Below the pieces are notes generated by a model. The model saw nothing but the letters and a program-made list of their open reading frames with translations, was not told the origin of the DNA and ran no database searches. A stretch of DNA of 64,000 nt from Cinclus cinclus (taxonomy: Eukaryota > Chordata > Aves > Passeriformes > Cinclidae): contig NC_085053.1 in NCBI RefSeq assembly GCF_963662255.1, positions 4,259,718 through 4,323,717 on the forward strand, read 5' to 3'. Shown here piece after piece: positions 45,930 to 57,585 of this stretch. Position numbers and translations under genes: made by a program. Each line of letters begins with the position of its first letter. The first letter of the stretch is position 1.

Positions 45930-48900
45930 ATGTTGTCAGCAGTCCTACCCCAAGACCTGAAACTCTCTATCCAGCTCATAAGCGACCACGGGGACATTGC
46001 AGCAGTGTCACTAGCAGAACTTCAGTGAAGGATGCACCCTCTTGCCCCAACCATTTTGGGATCTTTCTCCTTCACTGCTCCAGCCTAGGATGCCTCTTGT
46101 TCAATCCCAAGAAAGGGAGGACCTTGGAGCACAGGGTTGAGTGTTGATAGGACCCAGTAATTCCTATGCAGTCATTAAGAAAATAATTGAGAAAATGGGA
46201 ACAACAACAACACCAACAAAAAGTAGACGAAACATTTGAAGCCTTTCTCTTATTTGGACTTTTCCTGGGGAAAATAGGGAAAAAGGGTGCTGGTCCAGGG
46301 TACCAAACACAGGGTTTACTCACTGTTTCCCTCTCTGTGTTCACCAGTGACACTGCTGGGGATGTTTTCTTTGGAAACAATCTAGGATGGGATTTTGCTG
46401 CATGGAAGATCATCTCCTATTTGCTCTCAGTACTGGAACAAGCTCTTGCTAGGATGGTTTTATCTGGCTGACACTTGAGGTTTGGGACTTTGGGTTTTCC
46501 CTTGGCTCTCTTGACCTCAAGGGTCTGCTGGGCTTGCTAAAAACAAGAGAGAAATGTTAAAAAGTCACATTAGATGACTCCAGTCTTTTTTAAAAAAGGG
46601 CTCTGTTCAAGAGGCGAAGGACTGCATGCCTCACTGAGGTTGTTTTAATCAATCTGTATCAGCATCCCCTTTATCCCTTATGACTCTTACACCTGGTCCT
46701 GCAAAGTCTCTGTGGAGTGACCATGGTCAGGCTTCCTTTCTTGACCCTTCCCAGGTCCCCATCACCTGCTTCATCCTCAGGCTGGGGTGACTTAGTGCTG
46801 TGCTTGCTCTGGGGCGTTTGGGGTTTATTGCTATTTTTATTTTGCCCCTGAATTGGAAAGGAGAAGGGATGTTTTGGGACTTATTTTCCATTCAGTTTAA
46901 TTCATTTTTAATCAGCTGACAGCAGTGATTTGATACAGACAATCTTCCCCAACTGAGGTTAATGAGGACGGAGCGAGCCTTTCACTTGCCATTATTTAGA
47001 GAGACATTTTATAGAAATACTGTTAGAGAGGTTATTTAACCATATATTTGTTTTCATTGTGTACACAGCTTTTTCATGGGCTTCCCAGTATTTAATGCTG
47101 AGAGATTTTATTTATTTTTGTCATTTGGAGGAAATTCAGGCCTGCCAAAGTGCCTGGGATGGATAGCCCAGGAGGCTGCAGTAATCTGTTCAGACCATCT
47201 GGGCCCCAGCTCCCAGAGCAGACTTGATGGGGGCTGGAAAGCTTTAGCAAGCCTCAGCCACATCAGCATGGGATATTTTGATGGATGGTGATAGAGAGAG
47301 ACCCTGATGGGGATGTTCTGGCTCCTATCAGTCCCTGCAATGCAACACTGATCCCAGTGCAGCAGCTCCTTGAAGAGAGCAAGACTTAGTCCCTGGTGGG
47401 GGACATTAAGGTTGCAGGTTGGAGCAAAATTTGATCAGAAGATGGTGCCAACCCCACAAAAGGCAAAATTTAAACCATGAAGCAGCTGAATGGTCCAGCA
47501 GCCAGACTCCGGAGCAAAACTTTCCAGCCAGTGGGGACCAGTGAGTATCCATCCCACCTCCAAAAACAAACACTCCCCCAGGGACAGAAGGGAGCGAGGC
47601 CAGCCCCTTACACAGGCACTGAGCAAACATGAATTTACTCTTACAGTTACAGCTGTACACGGGCATTCTCAGGCCAGGCACATGTAGAAAACCACTTGTC
47701 AGCAAAGCCCCTGGGGCTGATGCTTTGCAAGGGAAGAGCAGCAGCTCTTGACACTTCAGAGATGTCCCCAGCGTGGGCAGCACCTGCGTGGGGGCCGCGC
47801 TTGTTTTTGTCTTCTTGCAAGGAGTAAAGCTCTGTCTGGAGACAGTAAATTATCCCCTCAGCTGCTGTATCACTTATGTAATTGAGCTGCAGTTAAAGAC
47901 TCCCCGGGGCACTCCCTTCTTAGCCCGGCTCTTTGTGGCAGTCCTGCTCCTGACCGCAGCCCTGCACATCCCCTGGCTGCTGTCTGGGATTGTAATGGAT
48001 GGGTGGAAAAAGCTTTTCTGCCTGGTCCAGGTCCCAGCCAGGAGGTGATGGATTATTTACAGCCTGCTCTTAGGGAATGTGGGCTAACGAGCATCAGGAT
48101 CAGCCCCTCATAAAGGGGCTCTGCAAAAGATGGTGCTACCACAATTCAATGCCAGAATTATTTACTGACCTTGCCAAAAATTTCCATCTCATTGAAGCTT
48201 GTAAAAACCTCTGTTCTCTACTGCCCATCGTAACTGTGTTTTACAGCAGGGCAACCTGTGTTTTCTTTTAATTTATAGATCTTCCCAGATGTTCTGGCTC
48301 CACCTGTGCAGTGAGCAGCCTGGGCAGCGCAAACCTGCCAGCCAGGGTTTACTGAGGGTGTTATTTTAATCCCAAAGTTGTTTTCCACCATGCTGTCTGC
48401 TTCCTGCCAGCTCCTTGCTCCTTTTGTTCAGTATGAAACCCAAAGTGCATGTGTCAGGTCATGGTAGAGAAGCAGCTTCTCCATCTGTTCTCTCAGGAAA
48501 TCCCAGTCTACGCTTTTTAAGATGAAAACTGTGGGTATGGATTAAACCCAAAAGCCATAAGACCCAGTCTCCATCCTCATGCTGCTTCCCGATTTTTCAG
48601 TCACATATTTTCCCTTGATCCCAAAAGAGCTTTCATTTCCTGCTGTCCTGTGCTATATTCAGCCTTTCCCAGGCTATCACTGAGGCGTGGAAAGGCCATG
48701 GCAGGGTGTTTAAATGCTCTTCCCAAATCCCCGTGGGAATGGCAGAGCAATAGTGCCCTGCATCCCTCAAGGAGGGCACTGCCCCATGGCTTGCAGCAAG
48801 CTCATCTCCGTTAGGTGCCCTTACAGGCAGTGAAGCAAAGAAATCACAGGAAAGTGATGCTAGGTGCTTCATCTCCCTTTCTTCGTTTGCCTTTAACCAA

Positions 48901-49544
48901 GACACAATTAGGAAAAATTCCCCTAGATTTTCAGGGGTGGCACAGTGTGGAGCTGGGAGTTGTTAAGTGCCCCTGCATGGCAACTTGCTCTGCTCCCTTC
49001 ATTAGCTTTGAAACAGCTTTCCCATTCCAGTGGTGTCTGTGGGGCAGCTGCAGAGCATGGGGGTCACCCAGCCTGAGCTTCCTGGCTGTGACTCTACCTA
49101 CGCTTCCCTGTATTTATTTATAGCTGCTATTTTTCCCTCTGAGTCGTACTCCCTCTTAGTATTGCTAAGCCAAACAAGCACAAAATCTGATAAGCTCGAG
49201 GTAGCATTTCCCCCGAGGGATACATTATTTATGAAGCTTATCGATTGTGGGAAATAACCCAGGGCCATTCCGACATGACCCACATCCCCTCTTACACCAG
49301 AGCTGTTAATTACCTGCAAGTGCTACCTGCTTCTCTGCCCACAGGGGCTAGGGGTGTGAGGAATATCGCACCCACCTCTTCGTTTCCCGGAGCCACAGGA
49401 GATGGGCATCGCTCTCACTCAAACCCCACATGCTGTATCAGTCATCCAAATTTGCCTGCCTCAGGTTCCGGCCATTGCTCCTGTGCTGCCTTTCCCTGCT
49501 GTAAAGCGCTCTTTAGCACCTTCTTTAGTATTTCCCTGCCTTGA
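45930..49544. other. Non-coding DNA with candidate regulatory blocks
   Basis: Composition returns abruptly to normal after the retroviral remnant. No exon is supported. Blocks with enhancer-like texture lie at about 46890-47120 (CAGCTGACAG, GGTTAATGAGG, ATTTAATGC), 47810-48240 (GTAAATTATCC, TATGTAATTGAGC) and 49090-49320 (ATTTATTTATAGC, ACATTATTTATGAAGC, GAGCTGTTAATTACC). Confidence 0.35.
49090..49320. promoter_or_regulatory. Candidate conserved non-coding element
   Basis: TATTTATTTATAGC, a GATAAGCTCGAGG stretch, CATTATTTATGAAGCTTATCGATTG and CTGTTAATTACC occur within about 230 bases, with retained CpG, no repeat identity and no coding signal. The Hox/Cdx-like TTTAT(G/A) and TAATTA motifs give it an enhancer look; not confirmed. 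Confidence 0.28.
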
Positions 49545-49745
49545 CAGTTCTTATAGGAAGCCATGAAGTCACCTCTCAATCTTTGTGATAAAGTAAGCAG
49601 ACCAAGCTCTCCAAAGCTGGCGGTTTCCCATCCTTGAGAAATTTTGTGACTCTCTCTGTAACCACTCCAATCTCTCAGTGTCCTCTCAAGGAGCACAGGC
49701 ACTGGATCTGCTGTCAGGGGTCTTGTCCTCTGCTAGACCAGAATA
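49545..49745 (-). mobile_element. CR1 LINE fragment (ORF2 C-terminal region)
   Basis: Read on the minus strand, the frame at 49442-49702 carries the CR1 ORF2 tail pattern in which a Leu-Arg-Gly-Asp-Phe-Met-Ala segment follows a Leu-x2-Leu-Ser-x-Arg segment. The + strand shows GTCACCTCTCAATCTTTGTG and CCACTCCAATCTCTCAGTGTCC, typical of CR1. It is a diverged, truncated copy. Confidence 0.65.
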
Positions 49746-49960
49746 CAGCATGGTACCCAACTCCTCCATGGCACCCTAAAGGTGCCACTCTGTCAAGAAG
49801 CCTTTTCCCTCCTCTTAGTGCTGATGAAAAAGCTCCCAAGGGCTGCTGAGTCCCCAGTGTGGCTTCTGGAAGATGAAAGAGGTATGAAGGGAGCAGAGGC
49901 TGGTCTGGCAGCTCTTGGCTGGCACACAGCTGAAATTATGGTGTTAGCAACACCAACGGG

Positions 49961-50220
49961 ATCACAGAATGATTCAGGTTAGAAGAGGACCATAGACCAC
50001 GACCACTGGGGTCATCGAGTCCAACCCCCCTGCTCAAGCAGGCCCTCATGGAGCATATTACTCAGGATGTGTCCTGATAGCTTTTGAATTTTTCCAGGGA
50101 AAGACAATCCACAACCTTTCTGGGATGTGATGCTTAGTGTTGCACCATGAGAATTTATGAATCTTTGTGACAAAACCACTTTTGCTAATATCACACAGAT
50201 ATTCTTTTAATTTAAGATGT
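49961..50220 (-). mobile_element. CR1 LINE 3' end
   Basis: It starts at the terminal repeat remnant ATCACAGAATGATTCAGGTT. TCATCGAGTCCAACCCCCCTGC and CAGGCCCTCATGGAGC follow, then AGCTTTTGAATTTTTCCAGG, in CR1 order on the minus strand. Similarity weakens after about 50130 and the right limit is approximate. Confidence 0.75.
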
Positions 50221-50559
50221 CTAAAGGTCCCTAGAGCCATTGTCCAGTGCTAGGGATGGAAAATCAGGCAGGGTCAGGAATGCTCCTCTGCCCAGGCAGG
50301 AGATGGAGGGGCACCACTGGCCAGGGGAGGTGGTCATGCTTGGGAAGCTAAAACGGAGATGAGCTGAAGGATAACAGAAAGATAACGTCAGTAATTAGAG
50401 CTGCAATGGAGATTAGATGCTGGAATTGCAGAGGACGGGGATGGGCTGTAATTACCTGCTCAGGGCTGGTGCAGATCAGTAAAATATCACTGACCTGAGT
50501 CTCAGCTCCCACCCCAGTACCCACTGTAGCTATGATACTTCAGGGAGATGAGAATGGCT

Positions 50560-50920
50560 GAGAAAGGAAGCAATAACAGCAAAAAACTATAAAACCATAA
50601 TGAAAAATAATTGGAGTACAACCATTGGTATGGGGATAGTTGGAATGCAGGGAAGGTGGAGGAAAGCAATGAGGAACGTGGAGCAAGGGAAGCTGGTGAT
50701 AGGGCTGATGGAGATACCGACTAGTCTGGATGAAGATGCAGTTCTCAAAATCATAATGGGAATAATTATGACTGCAATGGGGTGGTAATAAAGATAATGG
50801 AATCGTAATTGAAGAGGGGATGGCTGTAAAGGAGGAGGTGCAAATAACAGCCTTGTAAAGGAGATGATAAGAAAGATAATGGATGGTAATGGAGTTGTTG
50901 TTAAAGGTAATGGAGTTATA
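50560..50920 (+). repeat. Degenerate TAATGG/GATAATGG-type repeat
   Basis: Short phrases such as CATAATGAAAAATAATTGG, ATAATGGGAATAATTATG, AAGATAATGGAATCG, AAGATAATGGATGGTAATGG and GGTAATGGAG recur every 10-40 bases. It looks like an old simple repeat or minisatellite that has decayed. No coding frame is supported. Confidence 0.45.
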
Positions 50921-53900
50921 ATGAGGCGATGACTGCAGCAGGTAGAAGGGGATGGTCGGTTTAACGAGGACTATGATACAAAGACGATTCTATTTCTGAT
51001 TCATCACGACAGGCTGTGCTGGAGGTGACCATGAGGCTAATAATAACTGAAGGGTCAATCCTTAGGACAAATGTAGGCATGCCATGAGCAGGCAGGACCA
51101 CTGTCCCTGGAGATGCAACGTGGAGGTGCAGATCCTGGGGAGGAGGGATGCTGTGCTGCAGCATGAAGTACAAAGTCGAGGAGACAATAAAAAGCACTGT
51201 GACAAATGACCTGGGTTAGTCCTGCAATGTTTGCTTAAGGTTTGGGTTGCCCTTCAGAGTCTTGAACCGAGGAGACAGGGATGGGGTGGGGGGAAAGTAG
51301 CTACTGATGGCCTCATGCCCCAAGAAAGGGCAGCCCACCAAGAAAGATGGGGATGGAGAGCCACTGCAGCAGAGCTGATGGTGATAGGGATTACCTGATA
51401 ACCAGAGGCAAGAATTAGGAAGGGCAGAGCTGGACACAAAAGTGAGCACATCATCTTGCAACAGCATGGGCACTAACTGCCACTGGGGGACAATACAGAA
51501 AGCAGCTGACCACATCATGCATTGAGGTTGTTTTAAATCCTGTGTGGTGAGACAGATCTTCAGCTCCCCTTAAAGCTCAGCTCAAGGTCCCCAACCACCC
51601 CTGCAAGAGCAGGTCACCCTCCCAAAGCTGCTTGCCATACTCCACCAGCCAAGCCCCATCCCATCCAGCACCACTCCCCCATCCATGAGCCTGGTTCTCC
51701 TGTCAGAGGAGAAAATTACATTCATTTCACTTCACTTGCCCTTGACAAACCAATGCCAGGTGTCACTTTTGAACCTCATTATCCTCCATTGATTGCTTAA
51801 TAACATCACCTTGCATTGCTCCATTTTGAAGCCTTTAACTCCTGAAGCTGCCCTACTGCAGCTCCCAGCCCGCCCTGCAAAACTGGAAAAACCCTGAACA
51901 CTTCCAAGGTTGGATTAGTTCTGGAAATACACCCAGGGGGGAATTCAGCAAGTCCTGCTAACACCAGCACACCTAACTCCTCTAAATGCCCTGGCAGGTC
52001 TTCTGCTCTCTGTTCAAGCTGGACTCCTGCCCCGTTTAATCATCCTGTCTTAATTAGCTGCGTGCAAAGGAAGGCTGAAGTGAAGTCCACAATGAAGCCC
52101 TTCATTTGAGCAACACACTCATGCTTTCCTCAGCTCTCCTCCTTCCTGTGCATTTACAAAAGGGTTTTTTTGCCCAGCCTTAAAACGCACAACCCACCCG
52201 AGCTCGTTCTGCACCTTCACATCTCCAACTTGTAGCTTCGTAGCCACAGCTCCGTGGTCCCTGTTGCCAGGTCTCTGGCATCAGGTCCCCTTCTCTGCAG
52301 TTCTTCTCTGTGCCTGAGGTCCATCAAACCCCTGCATCATCTTCCTCTTGTTGGGTTTTGTGATACCCCTAACACAGCCACTTTAAGTAATTGCCAATTT
52401 CCCTCTGCTCCTTAAGCCCTGGGATATCCTTCCCAGGGGTTGCTGCCTGATTCTCTGAGATTTTTGCAGCCCATTATCCTTACTCTGCTGTTTCCAGTCC
52501 CTTTCTCATGGCATTCTTGGCCCCACTATTTCACTACTTATTTCCTGAAATCACCTTCTACTTCTTTCAGCCAGTTCTGCTCTACTATCCCAAATCAAGT
52601 TCAAAATAGCAGCTATTCCAGTAGTCCTCATCACATTAGAGAGGAGATGTTGCACTAACACACCCAGGAAACTTAACAGCTCTGTCCTGCTGTATCACTC
52701 ACAACAGAGTTTAAGATGCCATTTACCACCAAGCTGGAGGTCCTCTGGGTTTTAAGAGTCACATCCACACACCTCCTCTTTTTAACTCACATGAGGTCCA
52801 CCCCTCCAGTCTCACCCCTTTTAAATTGCCCACACTGAAGTTTCCTGTTCCCAGCCCCTTGCTAAACTACAGGACAAACACACCCTGTTCTTGGCACGCT
52901 GCTTTCCTTCATTCCTCACTTGCTCTTCCCCAGCAACCTCTATTCATCCTACCAAATTCCTATTTAAGCCCTAGTCTGAGCAAGGTACTGCCTACATCAG
53001 CCTTTACATTTTGCCAATGCTCAGCCACTTACAGACATAAGGCTGCTATTTTGCTTTCTCTTCCATTTCTTCTGTTCTCCTGTGGAAAAGTGGCACCTCC
53101 TTACTTTGGCAGCCTGTCAGCAGGACTAGGTGCTTTTCCTTAGAAAGATGATCCCAACCTCCCTCACCAACAGGACACCCTGTAAATAGCAAGTGTCTCT
53201 GCTTCTGTTGGTCCCCAACTCATCTCTATCAGCTACCTCTCAGCACATTTGACCTAGAGCTCCTCATAAACTGTGGATTTTGCCCCTGTGTCTAGCACAC
53301 AGTATTTAATTGGCCAAAAATATCATCTGCACATGTCCAGGCAGAAAGGGAGAAGAAATAGCCCTCAAATGCAAAGAAACCTGGGAAATAAATTGAAGAT
53401 GTAACAGGAAAAAAAATTAAGGGTAATAAAAAACGGAAAAAGAAGAATGCTGGAGATTGCAGCAGCCTCAGAGATAACCCGGAGATATTTTTTATCACTA
53501 AAAGTCCATTTTCAGTCACAGATGGGACTTTTTTCTCTTAATCGCTTTCCCAACAGCAAACCATGAAGTCGCAATAACCTAAATCATCAAAGGACAAAGC
53601 AATTGCAAGTCCTTTCTCTCCTGGACAGTTGCCAAATCAAACTCTGCTAGATACAAGGGGAATAAAAAAATTCACTACAACAGGTCTCCCAAAGGGAAAA
53701 CAGAGCAAGGGTGAAGGATAGGAGGGGAAATTGGAAGTGAAGCTCTGCTCAACTTCAGGATGAACTTGTGCTCAGAGCCCTTAATGACTAACCTGCTGTG
53801 GCTGCCCAAGGAAGTTTGTAGAAAAACCTCCCATTTTTGTCATCACCAGAGGCTCCAGCCCTGATAAATAACAAGGTGGAAACTTCGTGAGCACTGTCAT

Positions 53901-56900
53901 GTAATAGAAATCACGGGAGGCAATGGAGCTTTGAAGAGAAACTCTAATAGCCAGCTTTCACTGATACTTGAGAGGTGTGTACCAGGAAAAATCCTCTACC
54001 ACCAATACAGCGAAGGCCAGGGAGATCAGAAGGAGTTTGTACAAGGATTTCAATAGATCGGGATATTTGGTGGTTATTTTGAAAAAGAGATGCTTATACT
54101 GGCTGATGTAGGAAAAAAAAAAAAAACTGAAAAAAACTAGAGTGGAGAAAAATAATATGAAAAATCCATGGTAGTGCATGGGAAGGCACCAGGACACAGA
54201 GCTGGAAAGGATCAATGGCTTGTCCAACAGCCCTAGAATAAAACATTTAAGATGTTTGGAGACTGCTTTCTCACAGAGCTCTCCACTCAGCCAGTCTGTG
54301 AGTGCTGCAGCAATATTACCCACACTGAGAAATGCCCAGGGTTGAGGGCTCCCACCAGGCTGTGCATGAGCAGTACAATCCCTCTGAGGGACTTCCCTTT
54401 AGGGATGGCAAGGTGGAGACAAAGAACAAAAGCCTAGGCTGGGGAGAAAAAACATTATTCTGACCTGGTGCTGGTTGCCAGAGGAAGACTTGGAGCAGGA
54501 TTTGTCTTCCTAGCTAAGGGAAATCCGACAGAGTAAGAACTGAACTCTCTTACTGTGCTCTGCTTCCCACTAAGGTCCCTGTCTTCTGTCTTCAGAATCT
54601 CCAGGCATCTGCCAAAGCCCTTCCAGGCTCTGTGATAAGCCAGGAATTCAAATCTGGGTGCAAGGCTTGTGTGTGAGGTGCTGTGCTGGGGCCCAGAGGC
54701 ACTGGGGTGTCTGCAGCAATGGGACCAGCTCCTGTTGCTGATAGCATCATCCACATTCTCCCCCTTTGTCACAGGGACACATCCTGCTGCCATCAAGGAA
54801 TTAGGCAACCTTGAAGTGTGGCAGGAGAGTAGAAAATCCAAATGTATGAAGGCATTAACATCTGGGCATAACCTCAGTGTGCTTCTGAAATAGAGTAGAA
54901 AATAGAAAGGAAGGTGAAGTCCCCATTATTCAGGAGAAGAAATAATGTTATTTTGGCTTTTGTAGATGCCTGAGTGTTGGTGTACACAGTTAAAGCTCCC
55001 TGGGAAATCATACCCTGAGGGAAAATCCTACAGGATGACATAGCAATGCAACTAATGGAATTACCCTGAAATCTGCAGGAGTTCACAGCTCTTTCTAATA
55101 GTGGTTTTAACCATCCAGTGCAGATTTTATTCGGCCAGGGAGAATCATTCTTGCCCTTTCACAGAGTATGATCTGCAAGAACCAGATATTTTCTATTAAG
55201 ATTGATTGCTTTCAAGGTGGTAAAAAAGGCCAGGAAACATCACTGAAAACACATTTCCCCGAAGTTATAGTTTCTTCTTATTTCTTAGTTAGCATTCGAG
55301 AGTTGGGTCATCCACTCTTGGCATCCACGGTCATGTAGTCTGGAATAAAAATCAGGTATGTCACAGTCAAGAGCATACTGGGACCCAGCTTTGGACTGAA
55401 CCCAAATGTACAGTTTCCAGTTCAGGGTTTGCCAGACAAACAAACAGAGGGGATTTTCATGGCCATTGCTTTGTGTCCAAGCAGTGAGAGATACAACTTG
55501 CTTTATAAAATAGCCAGTAAGAAAGAACTGGGAAAAACTTCACTGGCACACATTTCAAAAATGAGAGTAAAAACATCTCATTGTACTCACCCTCAACTTA
55601 ATCCTAGGAGAAGGATTGGAAGGGGGTTGTCTGATACTCTGCAGAGTTGGGGTTACCTTTAAGGTTCCTGCAGCATCACAGGTTCCCTAATAAAGAGCAG
55701 TGTGGTAGCACATCCTGGGGGACACGTGGCTCTTGGGTTTGTCATCTCTGGTTTGGAGATGCTCAGTGTGAGTAAAGCAGAGCAGCCACCCCAGTCTCTC
55801 ACACACACACAGCCCTCCAAGGTATGTTCCTTGGCAGCCTCCTCACTTTAAAACATAGAACAGGTGTTACAGAGAGATCTCAACATCCTCCCAGCCATTT
55901 CCTTGACCAGCCTGCAGCCCCAAGCAGTGCTGCCAGGTGTGCAGGTGCTGGATGGGAGCTGGGTGGAGACACCACAGAGGCTGATTTTGGTGCAGTCAAG
56001 GCCTCTATGCTCCCATTGGCCACCCCTGTCCTCAGGGAATCTGATTTTCCTCATATGGTGCAGCAGCAGATATACACAGGAGCTGGATGTGCTGTGTGCC
56101 CAGCTGGGAATGAAGTTGTCTTCTCCAAACACTGCTGATGAGCCCAGGACATCATTTCCCATGGCAGATGAACCTGAAGTGGATACATGAGCTCTTTCAC
56201 CTGGACCTCAGCTCAGTCTGTGTCATCATTCAGGCAAACACCAGCAGCTGTGACATTGCACCCTCAGGGCTGCACCTAAAAATAAAATCAGAAAAGAAGA
56301 AGGTATTCTTAGCCTCAGCTCTGTTCCAGAGCCCCCCAGGAGACACTGGGATTAAGGGGAGGGGAGGTGGCAAAGCCCAGGAGGTTGGCAGCACAGCTCT
56401 GGAGTGAGTGTGCTGGGTGTGCAGCAGAAGCCGTTGCCTCCCACAGCAGAGGGGATGCCATCTCCCCCCTCCCCCCCCACCCCCCCCCCCCTTATTTTTA
56501 GGAAGGAAAGATAAAAAATAAGCAAAGGAAATATCCAAAAGTCCATGCCAAGCCCCAGTGCACAAGGCTGTGATCACCATGCTGTAAATCCTCTGCTGCA
56601 TCCCTAAGGGCTAGTGCTGGTGCTGTCTCCTCGCAGGCTTGGTCGTGCTCTCTGGAGCAGTGTGTGCAGGAGATTAATTCTCCCCTGGCAAGCTCAGCTC
56701 ACAGGCAGCATCTGGCTCTCCACAAAGGTCGCTCTGCTTTGTTAGCATCAGCACTTCAGCCAGATTTGGCAACAGGAAGCCAAGACACACCAAAATTTGG
56801 CTTTGCACTAGTTTCTCCTCCCTCCCCTTAGTTGGAGATTACTTAGAAAATAAGCTCTACTGAAACATGGCTTGAGAGATTGCCTTTAAAATAAACTCAA

Positions 56901-57359
56901 ACTTCAGGGCCATTTCTTAACCAAAACCCTACGAAGTTTATCTCCATACATGTTTGTGAGCTGATTTGATATCTGCCTTTGCCAACCAACACAGTACTCT
57001 GGCAGGCAGATCCAGTCTGAAGCTGGGAGCTGGAGCAGTGCTCACAAGATGCTCCACTGCCCTCAGCAGGGCTCACAGACCTGCTGCTCAGGAGCAGATT
57101 TTTCTCCCTGGTCCCAGGCCTGGGTCTGTTTTTCCATGCATTTGCCAATACATGATGGTCCCTTCCAGCAGCCATGGTACTTTCTCCCAGCCCCAGGAAG
57201 CAGGGACTTCTACAATCAGTACAGTTTTATGGGTATTTAAGATTTAAGTTCCTGCTGTCACAGCAGTTTAAAAATAGAGTAGTTTTTTAAGGAAGGCTGA
57301 CAAGAAATGCAGGCAGATTTCCATCATCTATCCCCCTTCCCTCAAAAAAGATCCCCAAT
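50921..57359. other. Non-coding stretch, no gene recognised
   Basis: Mostly unique sequence. It includes a C-rich area at about 52250-53150, an A-run at 54113-54126, and a C-run cluster at 56463-56491. A 121-codon minus-strand frame at 53958-54323 reads as hydrophobic because of T-rich sequence; it has no splice context or homology I can name. Confidence 0.4.
56463..56491. repeat. C-rich tract (G-quadruplex-capable on minus strand)
   Basis: Runs of 6, 8 and 11 C separated by T or A within 29 bases. On the minus strand the equivalent G-runs fit the quadruplex pattern. It creates artificial Gly-rich frames on the minus strand. Confidence 0.75.
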
Positions 57360-57585
57360 CTAGACTAGATATAAAGAAGTTTTCTTCACAATTATGGTTG
57401 AGAGGGACTGGCACAGGTTGTCCAGTGAAGCTGTGGATGTGCAATCTCTAGAAATGTCCAAGGCTAGGCTGGACAGGGCTCTGAGCAGCATGGTCTAGTG
57501 GAAGGTCTCCCTGCCCATGGCAGGAGGGTCAGACTAGATATGCTGTAAGGCCTCTTTCAGCCCAAACTATTCTATGATTCTATGA
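57360..57585 (+). mobile_element. CR1 LINE 3' end (+ strand)
   Basis: CTAGATATAAAGAAGTTTTC, then GAGAGGGACTGGCACAGGTTG, GTCCAAGGCTAGGCTGGAC, GGTCAGACTAGATATG and the terminal ATTCTATGATTCTATGA (ends 57585) form a well-preserved CR1 3' end, the only clear + strand copy in the window. The tandem 8-base tail is the diagnostic CR1 terminus. Confidence 0.92.

Noticed and set aside
53958..54323. Minus-strand frame with a strongly hydrophobic centre, like a membrane protein
   Set aside because: The hydrophobic run comes from T-rich codons including an A/T homopolymer; no family resemblance and no gene context.
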